Notes: generated by a model from the sequence alone, not told the origin. 64,000 nt of DNA from Anaerolineaceae bacterium (GCA_016841365.1 JAENZI010000005.1:62001-126000); one strand, 5' to 3'. Shown: positions 8,442-17,552, numbered from the stretch's first letter. Program-made: numbers and translations.

Positions 8442-11225
8442 ATGAAAAAAATGATCAATCTGACTGTAAACAATCGTGACTATTCATTACCTGTGATCCC
8501 AGGTGAAACATTAGCTGCTTTGCTCAGGCAAAGGCTGCACCTGACCGGGACAAAAATCGGATGTGACGAGGCTGAATGCGGTGCGTGCACCGTTCTTGTC
8601 GATGGCGAGGCGATTTTATCGTGTGTCTACCCCGCTGTGCGTGCTGATGGAAAAACCGTCATCACAGTCGAAGGGCTTGCAGAGCAGATCAAAGGTGCTT
8701 ACAAACTTCATCCGATTCAAGAAGCTTTTGTTGAGCATGGCGCAGTCCAGTGTGGTTTCTGCATCCCGGGCCAAATCATGACCGCGTTTGCACTACTAAA
8801 GCGAAATCCTGATCCACTGATAGAAGAAGTGCGCTTCGCACTAAAAGACACACTTTGCCGTTGCGGCAGCTATCCGATGATTGAAAAAGCCGTCTTAGCT
8901 GCTGCCCGCACATTACGCACTGGTGAACCGTTGCGTTTGCCAGAAATTCAAGAATCGATTCATCATAAAGCCATGATTGGGCACAAACACTTACGCCCTG
9001 ATGCAGTTGAAAAAGTCACTGGCAAGGCGATTTTCACAGATGATTTGCATTTTGATGGCATGTTATTCGCCGCTGTTCGCCGTGCAATGATCCCGCATGG
9101 GATCTTAAAGCACCTGGACACATCAGAAGCGCAAAACCTTGAAGGCGTGCATGCCGTGCTTACCGCTGAAGACATCCCGGGTGAACAAAATCACGGATTG
9201 GTCATCTCTGACTGGCCTGCACTCATAGGTGTCGGCCAGCGGGTCCGCTATGTTGGTGATGCGATTGCGATTGTCGCAGCAGAAACTCCAGAAATTGCTA
9301 AACAGGCCGTTTCCTTGATTGAGGCTGAGTTTGAGCTTTTACCGGTGATTAGCAATCCCGTTCATGCGTTGGAGCCTGATGTCCCACAAATTCACGAGAG
9401 TGGAAACCTGCTCAAACACATTAAGGTTCGCAAGGGTGATGTCGAACAGGGATTCGCTGATGCTGATATTGTGTTGGAGGATATCTTTTATACCCAAACC
9501 ACTGATCATGCCTTCATGGAACCTGAATGCAGTATTGCGGTTCCAAAGGATGATGACCGCCTGGAGATCTATGTCGGCTCTCAAATTCCTTATCAGGATC
9601 GCAATCAGGTTGCCCGAGTGCTTGGATGGGATGAAAAACGTGTGCGAATCGTCGGTCAAAAAATGGGTGGTGGGTTTGGCGGTAAAGAGGATATCGCAGG
9701 GCAGATCCACGCAGCGATGTTGGCAAATGTGACGAAACGGCCGGTGAAATTACTTTATGACCGCCATGAGAGCCTTGTGGCTCATCCTAAACGCCATGCC
9801 ACTCAAATAAAAGTGAAAATTGGTGCGAAAAAGGATGGACGAATTGTGGCTGTTGAAACGGAGCTTTTCGGCGACACAGGCGCATATGCTTCTTTGGGCG
9901 AAAAAGTGATGACCCGTGCCACGACACATTCTGCTGGGCCCTATGATGTACCTTTTGTCAAAGGCGACTGCTATGCAATGTACACTAATAATCCCCCAGC
10001 AGGCGCTTTTCGGGGATTCGGCGTAACGCAGTCAGTTTTCGCCATTGAATCGATGATAGACATGCTGGCTGAGAAATTAAAAATGGATCCAATTCATCTC
10101 AGAAAAATGAACGCTTTGCATGTGGGCAGCATCACCAACACGGGACAGGAACTGACGGATTCTGTAGGATTGCTGGAATGCCTTGAGCGCGTTGAGAAAG
10201 AGATCCATAAAAACGCCTCAAACCCATTCACGTCAAAGGTGGATCCTGAAAAACCGCATTTCGTACGCGCCTGGGGGATTGCTGCAGCTTATAAGAACAC
10301 CGGTCTGGGCGGCGGTGCCCCGGATTTCTCCCATGCAGAAATTGAGTTATATAAAGACGGCAGCTTTGAGATACGCAGTTCAGCAGCAGAGTTGGGTCAG
10401 GGTTTGGTGACTGTAATGCAAATGATTGCCTCCGAAGAGCTCTCGGTGCCGGCCGATCAGGTGCGGGTGCGTGTGATGGATACCGATTTAACCCCCGATG
10501 GTGGACCCACTACAGCTTCTCGACAAACCTACATCACCGGCAATGCCTCAAGGCTTGCTACGCTCAAGTTACGCGGCATGATAGAGGAATTTTTGGGCGA
10601 CAAATATGATTTTGCAGCATCGCAAATTGAATTTATCGAAGGAAAGGTGATTGCAAAAGGTCAGAGCTGGACATTTGCTGAAATTGCCAAGGAGATGCTG
10701 GCAGACGGACAGAAACCGATTGCTTTATATCGATACGAAGCACCTCAAACACAGCCTTTAGGAACGGGCGGTAATATGCATTTTGCCTATTCCTACGGCG
10801 TTCAGGCTGCTGAAGTTGAGGTCAACACAAACACAGGTGAGGTTGCTGTGCTCAAAGTCATTTCAGCGAACGATGTAGGTATGGCAATCAACCCATTGGG
10901 CTTGCAGGGACAGGTTGAAGGCGGCGTGATGATGGGATTGGGACACGCTCTCACTGAGGAGTTTATCGTAGAAGAAGGACATGTGATAACAGATCGCTTA
11001 GCACGCTACCGGATACCAGGAATCATGCTAACACCTGAGATCACTTCCATTATCGTTGAGCATCCAGCGGCTGACGGTCCTTATGGGGCTAAAGGCGTGG
11101 GCGAAATCAGCAGCATCCCCACTACCCCGGCCATCACTAATGCCATTTATAATGCAGTTGGCGTGCGGATTCACAAAACACCAGTTGACCAGGAATTGAT
11201 CGCCAAAGCGCTCTGGGAGCACTAA
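8442..11225 (+). CDS. Molybdenum hydroxylase (xanthine dehydrogenase-like), fused 2Fe-2S and molybdopterin subunit
   Basis: A 927-residue fusion. Residues 1-160 hold two [2Fe-2S] sites: C41/C46/C49/C61 (plant-ferredoxin type) and C104/C107/C139/C141. From about residue 185 comes the aldehyde oxidase/xanthine dehydrogenase Mo domain, with GGGFGGKE near residues 408-415, AFRGFG near 521-526 and GAKGVGE near 882-888. In xanthine oxidase these three motifs supply the purine-contacting Glu802 and Arg880 and the catalytic Glu1261, and all three are kept here. CO dehydrogenase-type active-site sequence is absent. Hydroxylation of a purine (hypoxanthine or xanthine) is therefore the best guess; another N-heterocycle is possible. 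FAD is supplied by the preceding gene. Confidence 0.88.
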   Translation: MKKMINLTVNNRDYSLPVIPGETLAALLRQRLHLTGTKIGCDEAECGACTVLVDGEAILSCVYPAVRADGKTVITVEGLAEQIKGAYKLHPIQEAFVEHGAVQCGFCIPGQIMTAFALLKRNPDPLIEEVRFALKDTLCRCGSYPMIEKAVLAAARTLRTGEPLRLPEIQESIHHKAMIGHKHLRPDAVEKVTGKAIFTDDLHFDGMLFAAVRRAMIPHGILKHLDTSEAQNLEGVHAVLTAEDIPGEQNHGLVISDWPALIGVGQRVRYVGDAIAIVAAETPEIAKQAVSLIEAEFELLPVISNPVHALEPDVPQIHESGNLLKHIKVRKGDVEQGFADADIVLEDIFYTQTTDHAFMEPECSIAVPKDDDRLEIYVGSQIPYQDRNQVARVLGWDEKRVRIVGQKMGGGFGGKEDIAGQIHAAMLANVTKRPVKLLYDRHESLVAHPKRHATQIKVKIGAKKDGRIVAVETELFGDTGAYASLGEKVMTRATTHSAGPYDVPFVKGDCYAMYTNNPPAGAFRGFGVTQSVFAIESMIDMLAEKLKMDPIHLRKMNALHVGSITNTGQELTDSVGLLECLERVEKEIHKNASNPFTSKVDPEKPHFVRAWGIAAAYKNTGLGGGAPDFSHAEIELYKDGSFEIRSSAAELGQGLVTVMQMIASEELSVPADQVRVRVMDTDLTPDGGPTTASRQTYITGNASRLATLKLRGMIEEFLGDKYDFAASQIEFIEGKVIAKGQSWTFAEIAKEMLADGQKPIALYRYEAPQTQPLGTGGNMHFAYSYGVQAAEVEVNTNTGEVAVLKVISANDVGMAINPLGLQGQVEGGVMMGLGHALTEEFIVEEGHVITDRLARYRIPGIMLTPEITSIIVEHPAADGPYGAKGVGEISSIPTTPAITNAIYNAVGVRIHKTPVDQELIAKALWEH

Positions 11226-11232
11226 GCCAATA

Positions 11233-11622
11233 ATGAGATCGAGATACCCCTCTACTTCAACCTCTCTTCTTGTCACACGAGATGACGAATTGATCTTTCA
11301 GAGTGACGGCAAGTGGCTTTATCCCCTCTTCGATTTAGAGGATCACCTGAATAACACACAACAGAATCTCAGAAGAACAATCGTTTGGGATAAAGTCATC
11401 GGTAAAGCGTCTGCCCTACTGCTCGTTTATCTAAAAGCTGAGCGTGTGTATGGGGAATTGATCAGCGATTTGGCGTTTGATGTATTTGAGCATTTCCAGA
11501 TCCCCCTCACCTATGATCAACGTGTGCCGCGCATCAAGTGTAAAACAGAATTGCTTTTACTTGATATTGATGACCCGCATCAGGCGTACCAAATCCTCTG
11601 TAAGCGTGCCAAACGCTGTTGA
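11233..11622 (+). CDS. DUF1893-family protein
   Basis: A 129-residue protein starting 7 bases after the Mo-subunit stop, so probably co-transcribed. It has the DUF1893 pattern: an N-terminal strand (DDELIFQSDGKWLYPLFDL), then VIGKASALLLVYLKAERVYGELIS, then a C-terminal cysteine pair. The biochemical role of DUF1893 is unknown to me. Its position suggests a link to the hydroxylase, for example in assembly or purine catabolism. The first 15 residues may not be translated, since the start is not marked by a strong ribosome site. Confidence 0.65.
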   Translation: MRSRYPSTSTSLLVTRDDELIFQSDGKWLYPLFDLEDHLNNTQQNLRRTIVWDKVIGKASALLLVYLKAERVYGELISDLAFDVFEHFQIPLTYDQRVPRIKCKTELLLLDIDDPHQAYQILCKRAKRC

Positions 11623-11717
11623 TTGAAATATGTTACATAATATTGTAATTGTCAAACCAATACTATACGAAATAATTAGTATTTGTATAAACGATATCCG
11701 GGTTGTGATTTTTAGAG

Positions 11718-12695
11718 TTAGAAATAGTTTCGTAATTTGCGTCTAAAGCGCGGTCGCCGCAGCTTCCTCAAGGCACCCTTCTGAATTTGTCGGATCCGTT
11801 CACGCGTAATTCCGAAGATCTCTCCCAATTCTTTTAGGGTGTGCCTGCGCTCACCCGCCAAACCATAGCGCAAGATCAATATTCTTGCCTCTCTCTCGGT
11901 CAATTCATTTAAGGCATCAATCACATCTTCAACCATTAAATTTTGACGCACTTCGTTAAAAGGATCAGGTGCGTCCTTGTTTTCAATGAAACTTTGCAAA
12001 TCCGAATCATCTTCATCACCAACCGGTTGGTCTAAAGAGATTGAGCGCTGTGCATATCCGAGATAACGCTGAACATCCTCTGGCGACATTTCAACTTCTT
12101 TTCCGATCTCTTCCATGGTGGGCTTGCGCGAGAGTTTCGTAGTTAACGATTTTATGACTTTGTGGATTTTACGAATGCGTGTCGAAAGATAATTTGGCAG
12201 ACGAATGGTACGTTCTTTTTGGTTAAGATGGCGCAATACTGACCGTCTAATCCACCATGTGGCATAGGTGCTGAACCGGTTGCCCCGCGTGTAATCAAAT
12301 TTGTCCACTGCTCGAATCAAACCAACATTGCCTGCCTGGATCAGATCCAAAAAAGAAGAGCCATAACGGCGATATCGCTTGGCGATGTTTACTACCAGGC
12401 GGATGTTCGCTTTGATCATGTGATCGCGAGCCTCGCGTCCCTGGTCAATATCGCGCTTTAGAGCCTCAAAATCCTTATCGTTCCCCTCAAAATCCAATAT
12501 TCTTTCTCGTGCAATTCGCCCTGCTTCCATTTTCTTAGCTAAGGCTATCTCTTCCTCATGCGAAAGCAGCGGCACTCGGTCCATTTCATTAAGATACAAG
12601 CTGACCGAGTCATCTGCGACAACGTCAGATTTGTCAGAGATTTTTTCTTCGAGATGAACCTCTTTGTTAATTGATGTCTTATGTTTTGCAGTCAT
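11718..12695 (-). CDS. RNA polymerase sigma factor, RpoD/SigA family
   Basis: A 325-residue sigma-70 protein without a long region 1.1. Region 1.2 is at about 28-58 (SVSLYLNEMDRVPLLSHEEE). Regions 2.1-2.4 run about 88-170 and include LVVNIAKRY, DLIQAGNVGLIRAVDKFDY and FSTYATWWIRR. Region 4.2 has ELGEIFGITRERIRQIQKGAL near 288-308. It directs core RNA polymerase to promoters. From one window I cannot tell whether it is the housekeeping factor or a group 2 paralogue; its compact size and place among regulatory genes fit either. The ATG follows a GGAGCG ribosome site. Confidence 0.9.
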   Translation of the reverse strand: MTAKHKTSINKEVHLEEKISDKSDVVADDSVSLYLNEMDRVPLLSHEEEIALAKKMEAGRIARERILDFEGNDKDFEALKRDIDQGREARDHMIKANIRLVVNIAKRYRRYGSSFLDLIQAGNVGLIRAVDKFDYTRGNRFSTYATWWIRRSVLRHLNQKERTIRLPNYLSTRIRKIHKVIKSLTTKLSRKPTMEEIGKEVEMSPEDVQRYLGYAQRSISLDQPVGDEDDSDLQSFIENKDAPDPFNEVRQNLMVEDVIDALNELTEREARILILRYGLAGERRHTLKELGEIFGITRERIRQIQKGALRKLRRPRFRRKLRNYF

Positions 12696-12740
12696 TCACG
12701 CTCCGTTTATTAGTTTTTTTGTCTTTCAAAGATCCCTTTG

Positions 12741-12768
12741 TTTATATCATTTCTTACCAGAATGTAAA
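12741..12768 (-). promoter_or_regulatory. Predicted promoter of the sigma factor gene
   Basis: On the minus strand TTTACA (12763-12768) and TATAAA (12741-12746) are 16 bases apart, about 46 bases upstream of the sigma-factor ATG. The site lies between the baeRF stop and the sigma gene, so the sigma factor can be transcribed on its own. Confidence 0.4.
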
Positions 12769-12784
12769 AGGCTGGGATGATTTC

Positions 12785-13954
12785 TTAATAGCGTAAAATC
12801 GCCGCTGCAGGTTGTGAGCCTGGAAACTCATCTTTTGGCATCACTAACACGTTGCCCCCATTGATAATCGTGTGCACAACTGCCATATTCAACAAATCAT
12901 TGTTGTGATGTGCCGGCTTCTCCTCAATGTTCACTTCCATTTTTTGGGGGTCAAATGAACCATAGATATTCTCGTCTTCAGCAACGAATAACGTATGAAT
13001 GCGTTTGAAGTACGCAGAGGAGATGATTTCCTCGATGCTAATGGCAATTTCACCTTCATTTTCTCTAAGGCTGCGAAATACGCCTAAAGCCTGTTCTTTG
13101 TCTGCATCGTATTGATGTTTGACGATCTTCCAGGCTTGCTCATGCATCTTTTCAGGAGTCATCTGACTGACATCTTTGGTGATACCAATCTCAAGTAAAT
13201 GAGGATATGAGGCAGCTTCCTTAAACAATGGGTGCAGATATTCTGCACCTGCCAACACTAAAGGTGCATCTTCACCGTTTAGATATTCCATCAATGCATC
13301 ATCGAAACGATGGAAGTAATTTAGAATTTCTGCCTTTTCATCGATATCTTCCCCGCCCTGACCAAAATGCATTCCCTGTCGATCGCCCCCCTCGCCTGGT
13401 GCTTGAGCGCTTGTTTTGGTGTGGAATTGGAGATGGCTGTGGAATTCGTAATATTGGTCAAACATATCCTGCAAGCTGTTCGGAAAATCAACTTCATCAA
13501 CGCGCATCAGCTTAAACTTCGTGCCCACAAATAATTTCGGTCGTTCCTGATCAAGCGAGAGTAAATAAAATAGACCATTTCCCTGGAACAAGGGAACAAG
13601 GGGTTTGATATGAAATGTATCGCCAACCTCAACTGCTTCTTCAAAACGCATCGGGAGTCTAAAAATGCGCAATTGACTCGAGTCAAGAAATAATGCCAGT
13701 CCTTCATTTTGCTCTTGCCAAAACCCTGCATCACTTAGCAAATCACTGAGTGGCGCAAGATATGATGAGCGTTCTCCTTGCGACATGCCTTGTTCAGAAA
13801 GTTGATCTTCTGCCTGACTGATAAGGTTTTTCAACCGGATTGGGTTTTGTTGAGTTTCTCTGCCTGTGACAAATGTAGGCATGTAAATCGATATCGTATC
13901 ACCTTCGGTCGCTTTGACTAAATCTACCAGTAATTCTTTTGTGATTGTTTGCAT
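12785..13954 (-). CDS. baeRF-family protein (bacterial archaeo-eukaryotic release factor-like)
   Basis: 389 residues. The N-terminus (DTISIYMPTFVTGRETQQNP followed by IRLKNLISQAEDQL) is typical of baeRF families. The middle has PLVLAGAEYLHPLFKEA, and the C-terminus an NMAVVHTIINGGNVLVMP segment, matching the eRF1 domain 3-like fold. Proteins of this class are suspected to act on stalled ribosomes or peptidyl-tRNA, but no activity is established for this subfamily as far as I know. It sits between GAPDH and the sigma factor on the same strand. The start has a GGAGTAGT ribosome site. Confidence 0.7.
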   Translation of the reverse strand: MQTITKELLVDLVKATEGDTISIYMPTFVTGRETQQNPIRLKNLISQAEDQLSEQGMSQGERSSYLAPLSDLLSDAGFWQEQNEGLALFLDSSQLRIFRLPMRFEEAVEVGDTFHIKPLVPLFQGNGLFYLLSLDQERPKLFVGTKFKLMRVDEVDFPNSLQDMFDQYYEFHSHLQFHTKTSAQAPGEGGDRQGMHFGQGGEDIDEKAEILNYFHRFDDALMEYLNGEDAPLVLAGAEYLHPLFKEAASYPHLLEIGITKDVSQMTPEKMHEQAWKIVKHQYDADKEQALGVFRSLRENEGEIAISIEEIISSAYFKRIHTLFVAEDENIYGSFDPQKMEVNIEEKPAHHNNDLLNMAVVHTIINGGNVLVMPKDEFPGSQPAAAILRY

Positions 13955-14004
13955 ACTACTCCTTTGTTGTGTTGTTTGTTTTTAAGGGGACAAATTATGG
14001 CAGA

Positions 14005-14043
14005 GAACGGCAGGAATAATTTTTGGTGTTGTTCCTGCCGTTC
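14005..14043 (-). terminator. Hairpin between GAPDH and baeRF genes
   Basis: Perfect 12-base arms (GAACGGCAGGAA at 14005-14016 and its complement at 14032-14043) enclose a 15-base loop, immediately after the GAPDH stop. The T run is weak on the minus strand, so it may attenuate rather than fully stop transcription into the baeRF gene. Confidence 0.6.
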
Positions 14044-14053
14044 GACATGAGTC

Positions 14054-15064
14054 TTATACAGATTTCTTGGCAACATATTCTGCCAAATCAGCACAGCGCA
14101 GGGCATAACCCCATTCGTTGTCATACCATGATAGGACTTTTACAGAGTGTTCACCGATAACCATGGTTGAATTTAGATCAACCAGGCTCGAGTATCTGCT
14201 GCCGATAATATCAATGGACACCAATTCCTCATCTGATGTCCCAAGGATCCCTTTCATCTTCTCCGAAGCAGCAGCATCCTTAAAAGCCTGATTCACACTC
14301 TCAACCGTGACGGGTTTCTCAGTTTCCACCACAAAGTCGATAATCGAACCGGCTGGGATGGGCACACGGATTGCCATACCATCCATCTTCCCCTCAAGCT
14401 GGGGTAACACCTTTGTTGTCGCGATAGCAGCACCAGTTGTTGTGGGGACAATTGACACAGCAGCAGCTCGTCCGCGGCGCCACTTCTTAGACGGGGCATC
14501 AACAATAGCTTGAGAGCTGGTATAGGCATGGATTGTTGTTAAAAGCCCGGATTCAATGCCAAAGGAGTCATCAAGAACTTTTGCGACAGGGGCAAGACAG
14601 TTGGTTGTGCAGGATGCATTTGAGATGATAAAGTGTTCATCCGGGTTAAATTCCTCTTCATTCACACCCATGCAGAATGTCTTATCGACTTCTTTGGCGG
14701 GTGCTGAAATGATTACCCGTTTCGCGCCTGCCTCAAGGTGTTTTGAAGCACCAGCATGAGTTGTGAAGAAACCGGTTGATTCAATCACCAAATCAACGCC
14801 CATTTCTTTCCAGGGTAAATTAGCAGGGTCCTTTTCGCTGGTAAACGCGATTTTTTTACCGCCAAACAGGAAACCGTTCTCGGTTTGTTCTATTTTCTCC
14901 TCAGGAGGTCTTTGAACTGAATCAAATTTAAGCAAGTAAAGCAGGTTATCCAATGGTGCAATATCGTTCACAGCAACCAGTTCTAATGCCTCATTTTCCA
15001 TCAAATGGCGGAAAACCAGCCTGCCAATCCGGCCAAATCCATTTACTGCAACTTTTGTCGTCAT
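14054..15064 (-). CDS. gap: Glyceraldehyde-3-phosphate dehydrogenase, type I
   Basis: 336 residues, the usual length. It oxidatively phosphorylates glyceraldehyde 3-phosphate to 1,3-bisphosphoglycerate in glycolysis. NAD-binding GFGRIGR is at residues 9-15, and N33-D34 fits NAD rather than NADP preference. The catalytic Cys152 is in SNASCTTNCLAP. HAYTSSQ and the C-terminal SWYDNEWGYALR segment are intact. No phosphoglycerate kinase or triose-phosphate isomerase gene is adjacent, unlike many glycolytic operons. Confidence 0.97.
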   Translation of the reverse strand: MTTKVAVNGFGRIGRLVFRHLMENEALELVAVNDIAPLDNLLYLLKFDSVQRPPEEKIEQTENGFLFGGKKIAFTSEKDPANLPWKEMGVDLVIESTGFFTTHAGASKHLEAGAKRVIISAPAKEVDKTFCMGVNEEEFNPDEHFIISNASCTTNCLAPVAKVLDDSFGIESGLLTTIHAYTSSQAIVDAPSKKWRRGRAAAVSIVPTTTGAAIATTKVLPQLEGKMDGMAIRVPIPAGSIIDFVVETEKPVTVESVNQAFKDAAASEKMKGILGTSDEELVSIDIIGSRYSSLVDLNSTMVIGEHSVKVLSWYDNEWGYALRCADLAEYVAKKSV

Positions 15065-15230
15065 CAGAATTCCTTTCTGTTAGTGAATTTTCTTAGTGAC
15101 ACAATTTAATGCTAAAGAATATTTACCTTCTTGAGGACTGTGATCTGTTGCGTATGTTATTGACTTGCGTTAGATGCGTTGGATTTTGGTTGGTTTAATC
15201 CGATTCCCCCAGCATTTGTGTAATAAACTG

Positions 15231-15602
15231 TCAGGTAAGCAGCAAATTAATCACTTGTTTTCTTAATGCTTTTACCTCAAGCGGTTTTTCTACACATTTT
15301 ATATCGCCCAGTATCTCCCGTTCTTTTTGAAAAGCATTGCATCCTAGAACTGTAATCCATACAATTTTTTGATCCGGATTGAGTTCGCGGGCAAAGTGCG
15401 AAATTTCCAAACCATCTAAACCTGCTTTGCTGATCTCAGTGATCAATAAATCAACATCCTGGTTTGAAAGCAACCTCTTAGCATCATTCTTCCAATTCGT
15501 TGCATAAATTTCAACCTGATCTTCATATTTAGAGAGCGATCGCTCAATTACAAAGCGGACGCCATCATACTTTTCAAAAATGACAATATTCTTTTCTTCC
15601 AT
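15231..15602 (-). CDS. Stand-alone receiver-like protein with degenerate phosphorylation site
   Basis: 123 residues from the ATG at 15602; a TTG nine codons earlier is in frame but less likely. The length and pattern fit a CheY-like receiver domain with no output domain. Against a typical receiver, the acidic pair is E10-K11, the phospho-acceptor Asp is Glu56 (DLLITEIS), and the Thr (T84) and Lys (K106, EKPL) are kept. The Glu may mimic a permanently phosphorylated state. It lies 117 bases downstream of an intact response regulator and kinase pair. The role is unknown; a connector or decoy protein is possible. Confidence 0.65.
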   Translation of the reverse strand: MEEKNIVIFEKYDGVRFVIERSLSKYEDQVEIYATNWKNDAKRLLSNQDVDLLITEISKAGLDGLEISHFARELNPDQKIVWITVLGCNAFQKEREILGDIKCVEKPLEVKALRKQVINLLLT

Positions 15603-15745
15603 GCAAAAATATCCAATACATCCTACCAATAGATCAACTAGACATAATCTTAGGCGATTTTAATCCAATCAAGGTTATGATCGTGATGCATATTCGTTTG
15701 GGTTTATGAAATTATGTTTGAAATTCGTTGGATAGGGTTGTTTTA

Positions 15746-16462
15746 TTATTCTGCTTTGATTCGATAACCAACGCCTCTGACATTTAGGATAAATTCAGGA
15801 TTTGAGGAATCGATTTCTACCTTTTGCCTTAGGCGATGTACATACCATTTGATGATTTGCCTTGCTTCGATTACGTCTTCTGGCTGATACCCCCTAACCA
15901 CTTCCACCAGCTCTTCAGGCGAAATGACACGGTCATCGTTTCGCAATAAATGAACAATTAACGTGAACTCACTGGGGGTCAAATCTAATTTTTCCCCATC
16001 TTTTCTGACCTGGTGCAAACTTTCATCAACATCAAATGGACCTTTGCTTAAGGTTTGATGTTGCACATCTTTGGCAACATTTTGACTATTTTTTCGTTCT
16101 TCCAGCACTTCTTCGACAATTTTTCGCAATTCTTTCGGCAAAATAGGCTTTTGGACATATTTATCAATACCGTGGTCAATGGCTTGAACGGCTGTATCAA
16201 GGCTGCCATGTGCTGTTAGGATAATCACGCTTGTTTTCGGCCACCGCCAGCGGATTGCCTCAAGGATTTTTATGCCATCGACCTTTCCACCCAGCTTTAA
16301 ATCTAAGATCACTAAGTCAAAAGGAGTATCTCGCAGGATTGCTAAAGCTTCATCTCCTGTTTTTGCTGTGGAAACATCATGACCACTGCGGTGCAAAGTT
16401 TCCTCAACAAAGAAACGGATGCCCGCCTCATCATCGACAACCAGTGTGTGAATTTTCTCCAT
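15746..16462 (-). CDS. Two-component response regulator, receiver plus winged-helix DNA-binding domain
   Basis: 238 residues. The receiver domain has D10/D11, phospho-acceptor D54 (LVILDLK), T83 and K105. The C-terminal OmpR/PhoB-type winged helix spans about residues 140-236 (KLDLTPSEFTLIVHLLRN ... VHRLRQKVE ... NVRGVGYRI). It is encoded 19 bases after the histidine kinase, so the two form a pair. The start has an AGGAG site. Target promoters are not evident from sequence. Confidence 0.92.
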   Translation of the reverse strand: MEKIHTLVVDDEAGIRFFVEETLHRSGHDVSTAKTGDEALAILRDTPFDLVILDLKLGGKVDGIKILEAIRWRWPKTSVIILTAHGSLDTAVQAIDHGIDKYVQKPILPKELRKIVEEVLEERKNSQNVAKDVQHQTLSKGPFDVDESLHQVRKDGEKLDLTPSEFTLIVHLLRNDDRVISPEELVEVVRGYQPEDVIEARQIIKWYVHRLRQKVEIDSSNPEFILNVRGVGYRIKAE

Positions 16463-16481
16463 TTATTCACTCCTCACATAT

Positions 16482-17552
16482 CTATGATGGAATACCCGGA
16501 AGCCATACTGAGAAAACTGTCCCATGATCTGACTTGCTTTCTACCTTGATTGAACCATTATGATCGTCGACAATTTGTTTGCAAATATACAATCCCAGGC
16601 CTAGACCATCTTCTTTAGATGTAAAGAAGGGGTCAAACAAATGGCTCATCATCTCTGGCTCAATGCCCTTACCACGATCTCGGATATCCAATTGAAATCC
16701 TTCAGGATCTTTTGTGTGAAGTATTTCGAGAATGATGTGGCCTCCATTTGGCTGTGCGTCAATTGCGTTGATGATCAAATTTAAGATAAGCTGCTGGATC
16801 TGATCGCTTGATGCAAGCACATTCGGTGTAGGTCCCTGGTAAATAAAAAATGGGACAATATTTCGGTCTGACATTCGATTTTTTGTCAGAATCAACACGC
16901 CATCGATAATTTTTTTCAGGTTGACGTGTTGTCTCTCTGTGTAATCCGTTTTGCGATTAAGGTCTCGTAGCTTTTTCACAATCCTTGCACTGCGCTGCAA
17001 TTCCTCCATGGCCATTTGTAAATAAACACGCAAGGTTTCATCATCTTCGTCCAAGATTTCTTCTGCCAAGCCTAAACACCCAATAGATGTTTGTAGGGGA
17101 TTGTTGATCTCATGCGCCAGTGATGCTGCCAACTGACCGGTTAATGCCAATTTTTCCGATTGCAGTAGTGCAGCATGGGTGTCTTTTTGATTGGTAATAT
17201 CTTCTGTAAACATCAGAAATTGATCGGATTGGCTATTCTTGCAATCGAATGGAGAGAGTGATATCTCGATAAGCAGATGGTCATGATTGTCAAACTCTAT
17301 CGCAATAACCTCTTTATTCAAGGAGCAGCGATCTTGTTCCACCATCAAAAAAAGCTGATCAATTTTTCCTTTATTCTCATCACCAACGAATTCTGAGTAA
17401 TGTGAAGCTCTAATTTCCTTACCGCAGTTTAAGTGTTCACAGAAAGCCTTATTGGATTCGATAATTTGACCATTGCTATTAAGTAAAGCAATGCCAATGA
17501 TGGCGTTGCGAAAAATGCTCTCATAAATTGTTGCATCTGGATTTTCTTTCAT
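16482..17552 (-). CDS. PAS-domain sensor histidine kinase
   Basis: 356 residues from ATG 17552, preferred because GGAAGA sits just upstream; a TTG six codons earlier is in frame. A PAS domain covers about 8-120 (IIGIALLNSNGQIIESNKAF). The dimerisation helix has LAASLAHEINNPLQ with His147 as phosphorylation site. The ATPase domain has N box LNLIINAIDAQ, G1 RDRGKGIEP, F box LFDPFFTSKEDG and G2 GLGLGLYICKQIV. No membrane span is seen, so it should sense a cytoplasmic cue. Substrate of phosphotransfer is most likely the adjacent response regulator. Confidence 0.92.
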   Translation of the reverse strand: MKENPDATIYESIFRNAIIGIALLNSNGQIIESNKAFCEHLNCGKEIRASHYSEFVGDENKGKIDQLFLMVEQDRCSLNKEVIAIEFDNHDHLLIEISLSPFDCKNSQSDQFLMFTEDITNQKDTHAALLQSEKLALTGQLAASLAHEINNPLQTSIGCLGLAEEILDEDDETLRVYLQMAMEELQRSARIVKKLRDLNRKTDYTERQHVNLKKIIDGVLILTKNRMSDRNIVPFFIYQGPTPNVLASSDQIQQLILNLIINAIDAQPNGGHIILEILHTKDPEGFQLDIRDRGKGIEPEMMSHLFDPFFTSKEDGLGLGLYICKQIVDDHNGSIKVESKSDHGTVFSVWLPGIPS

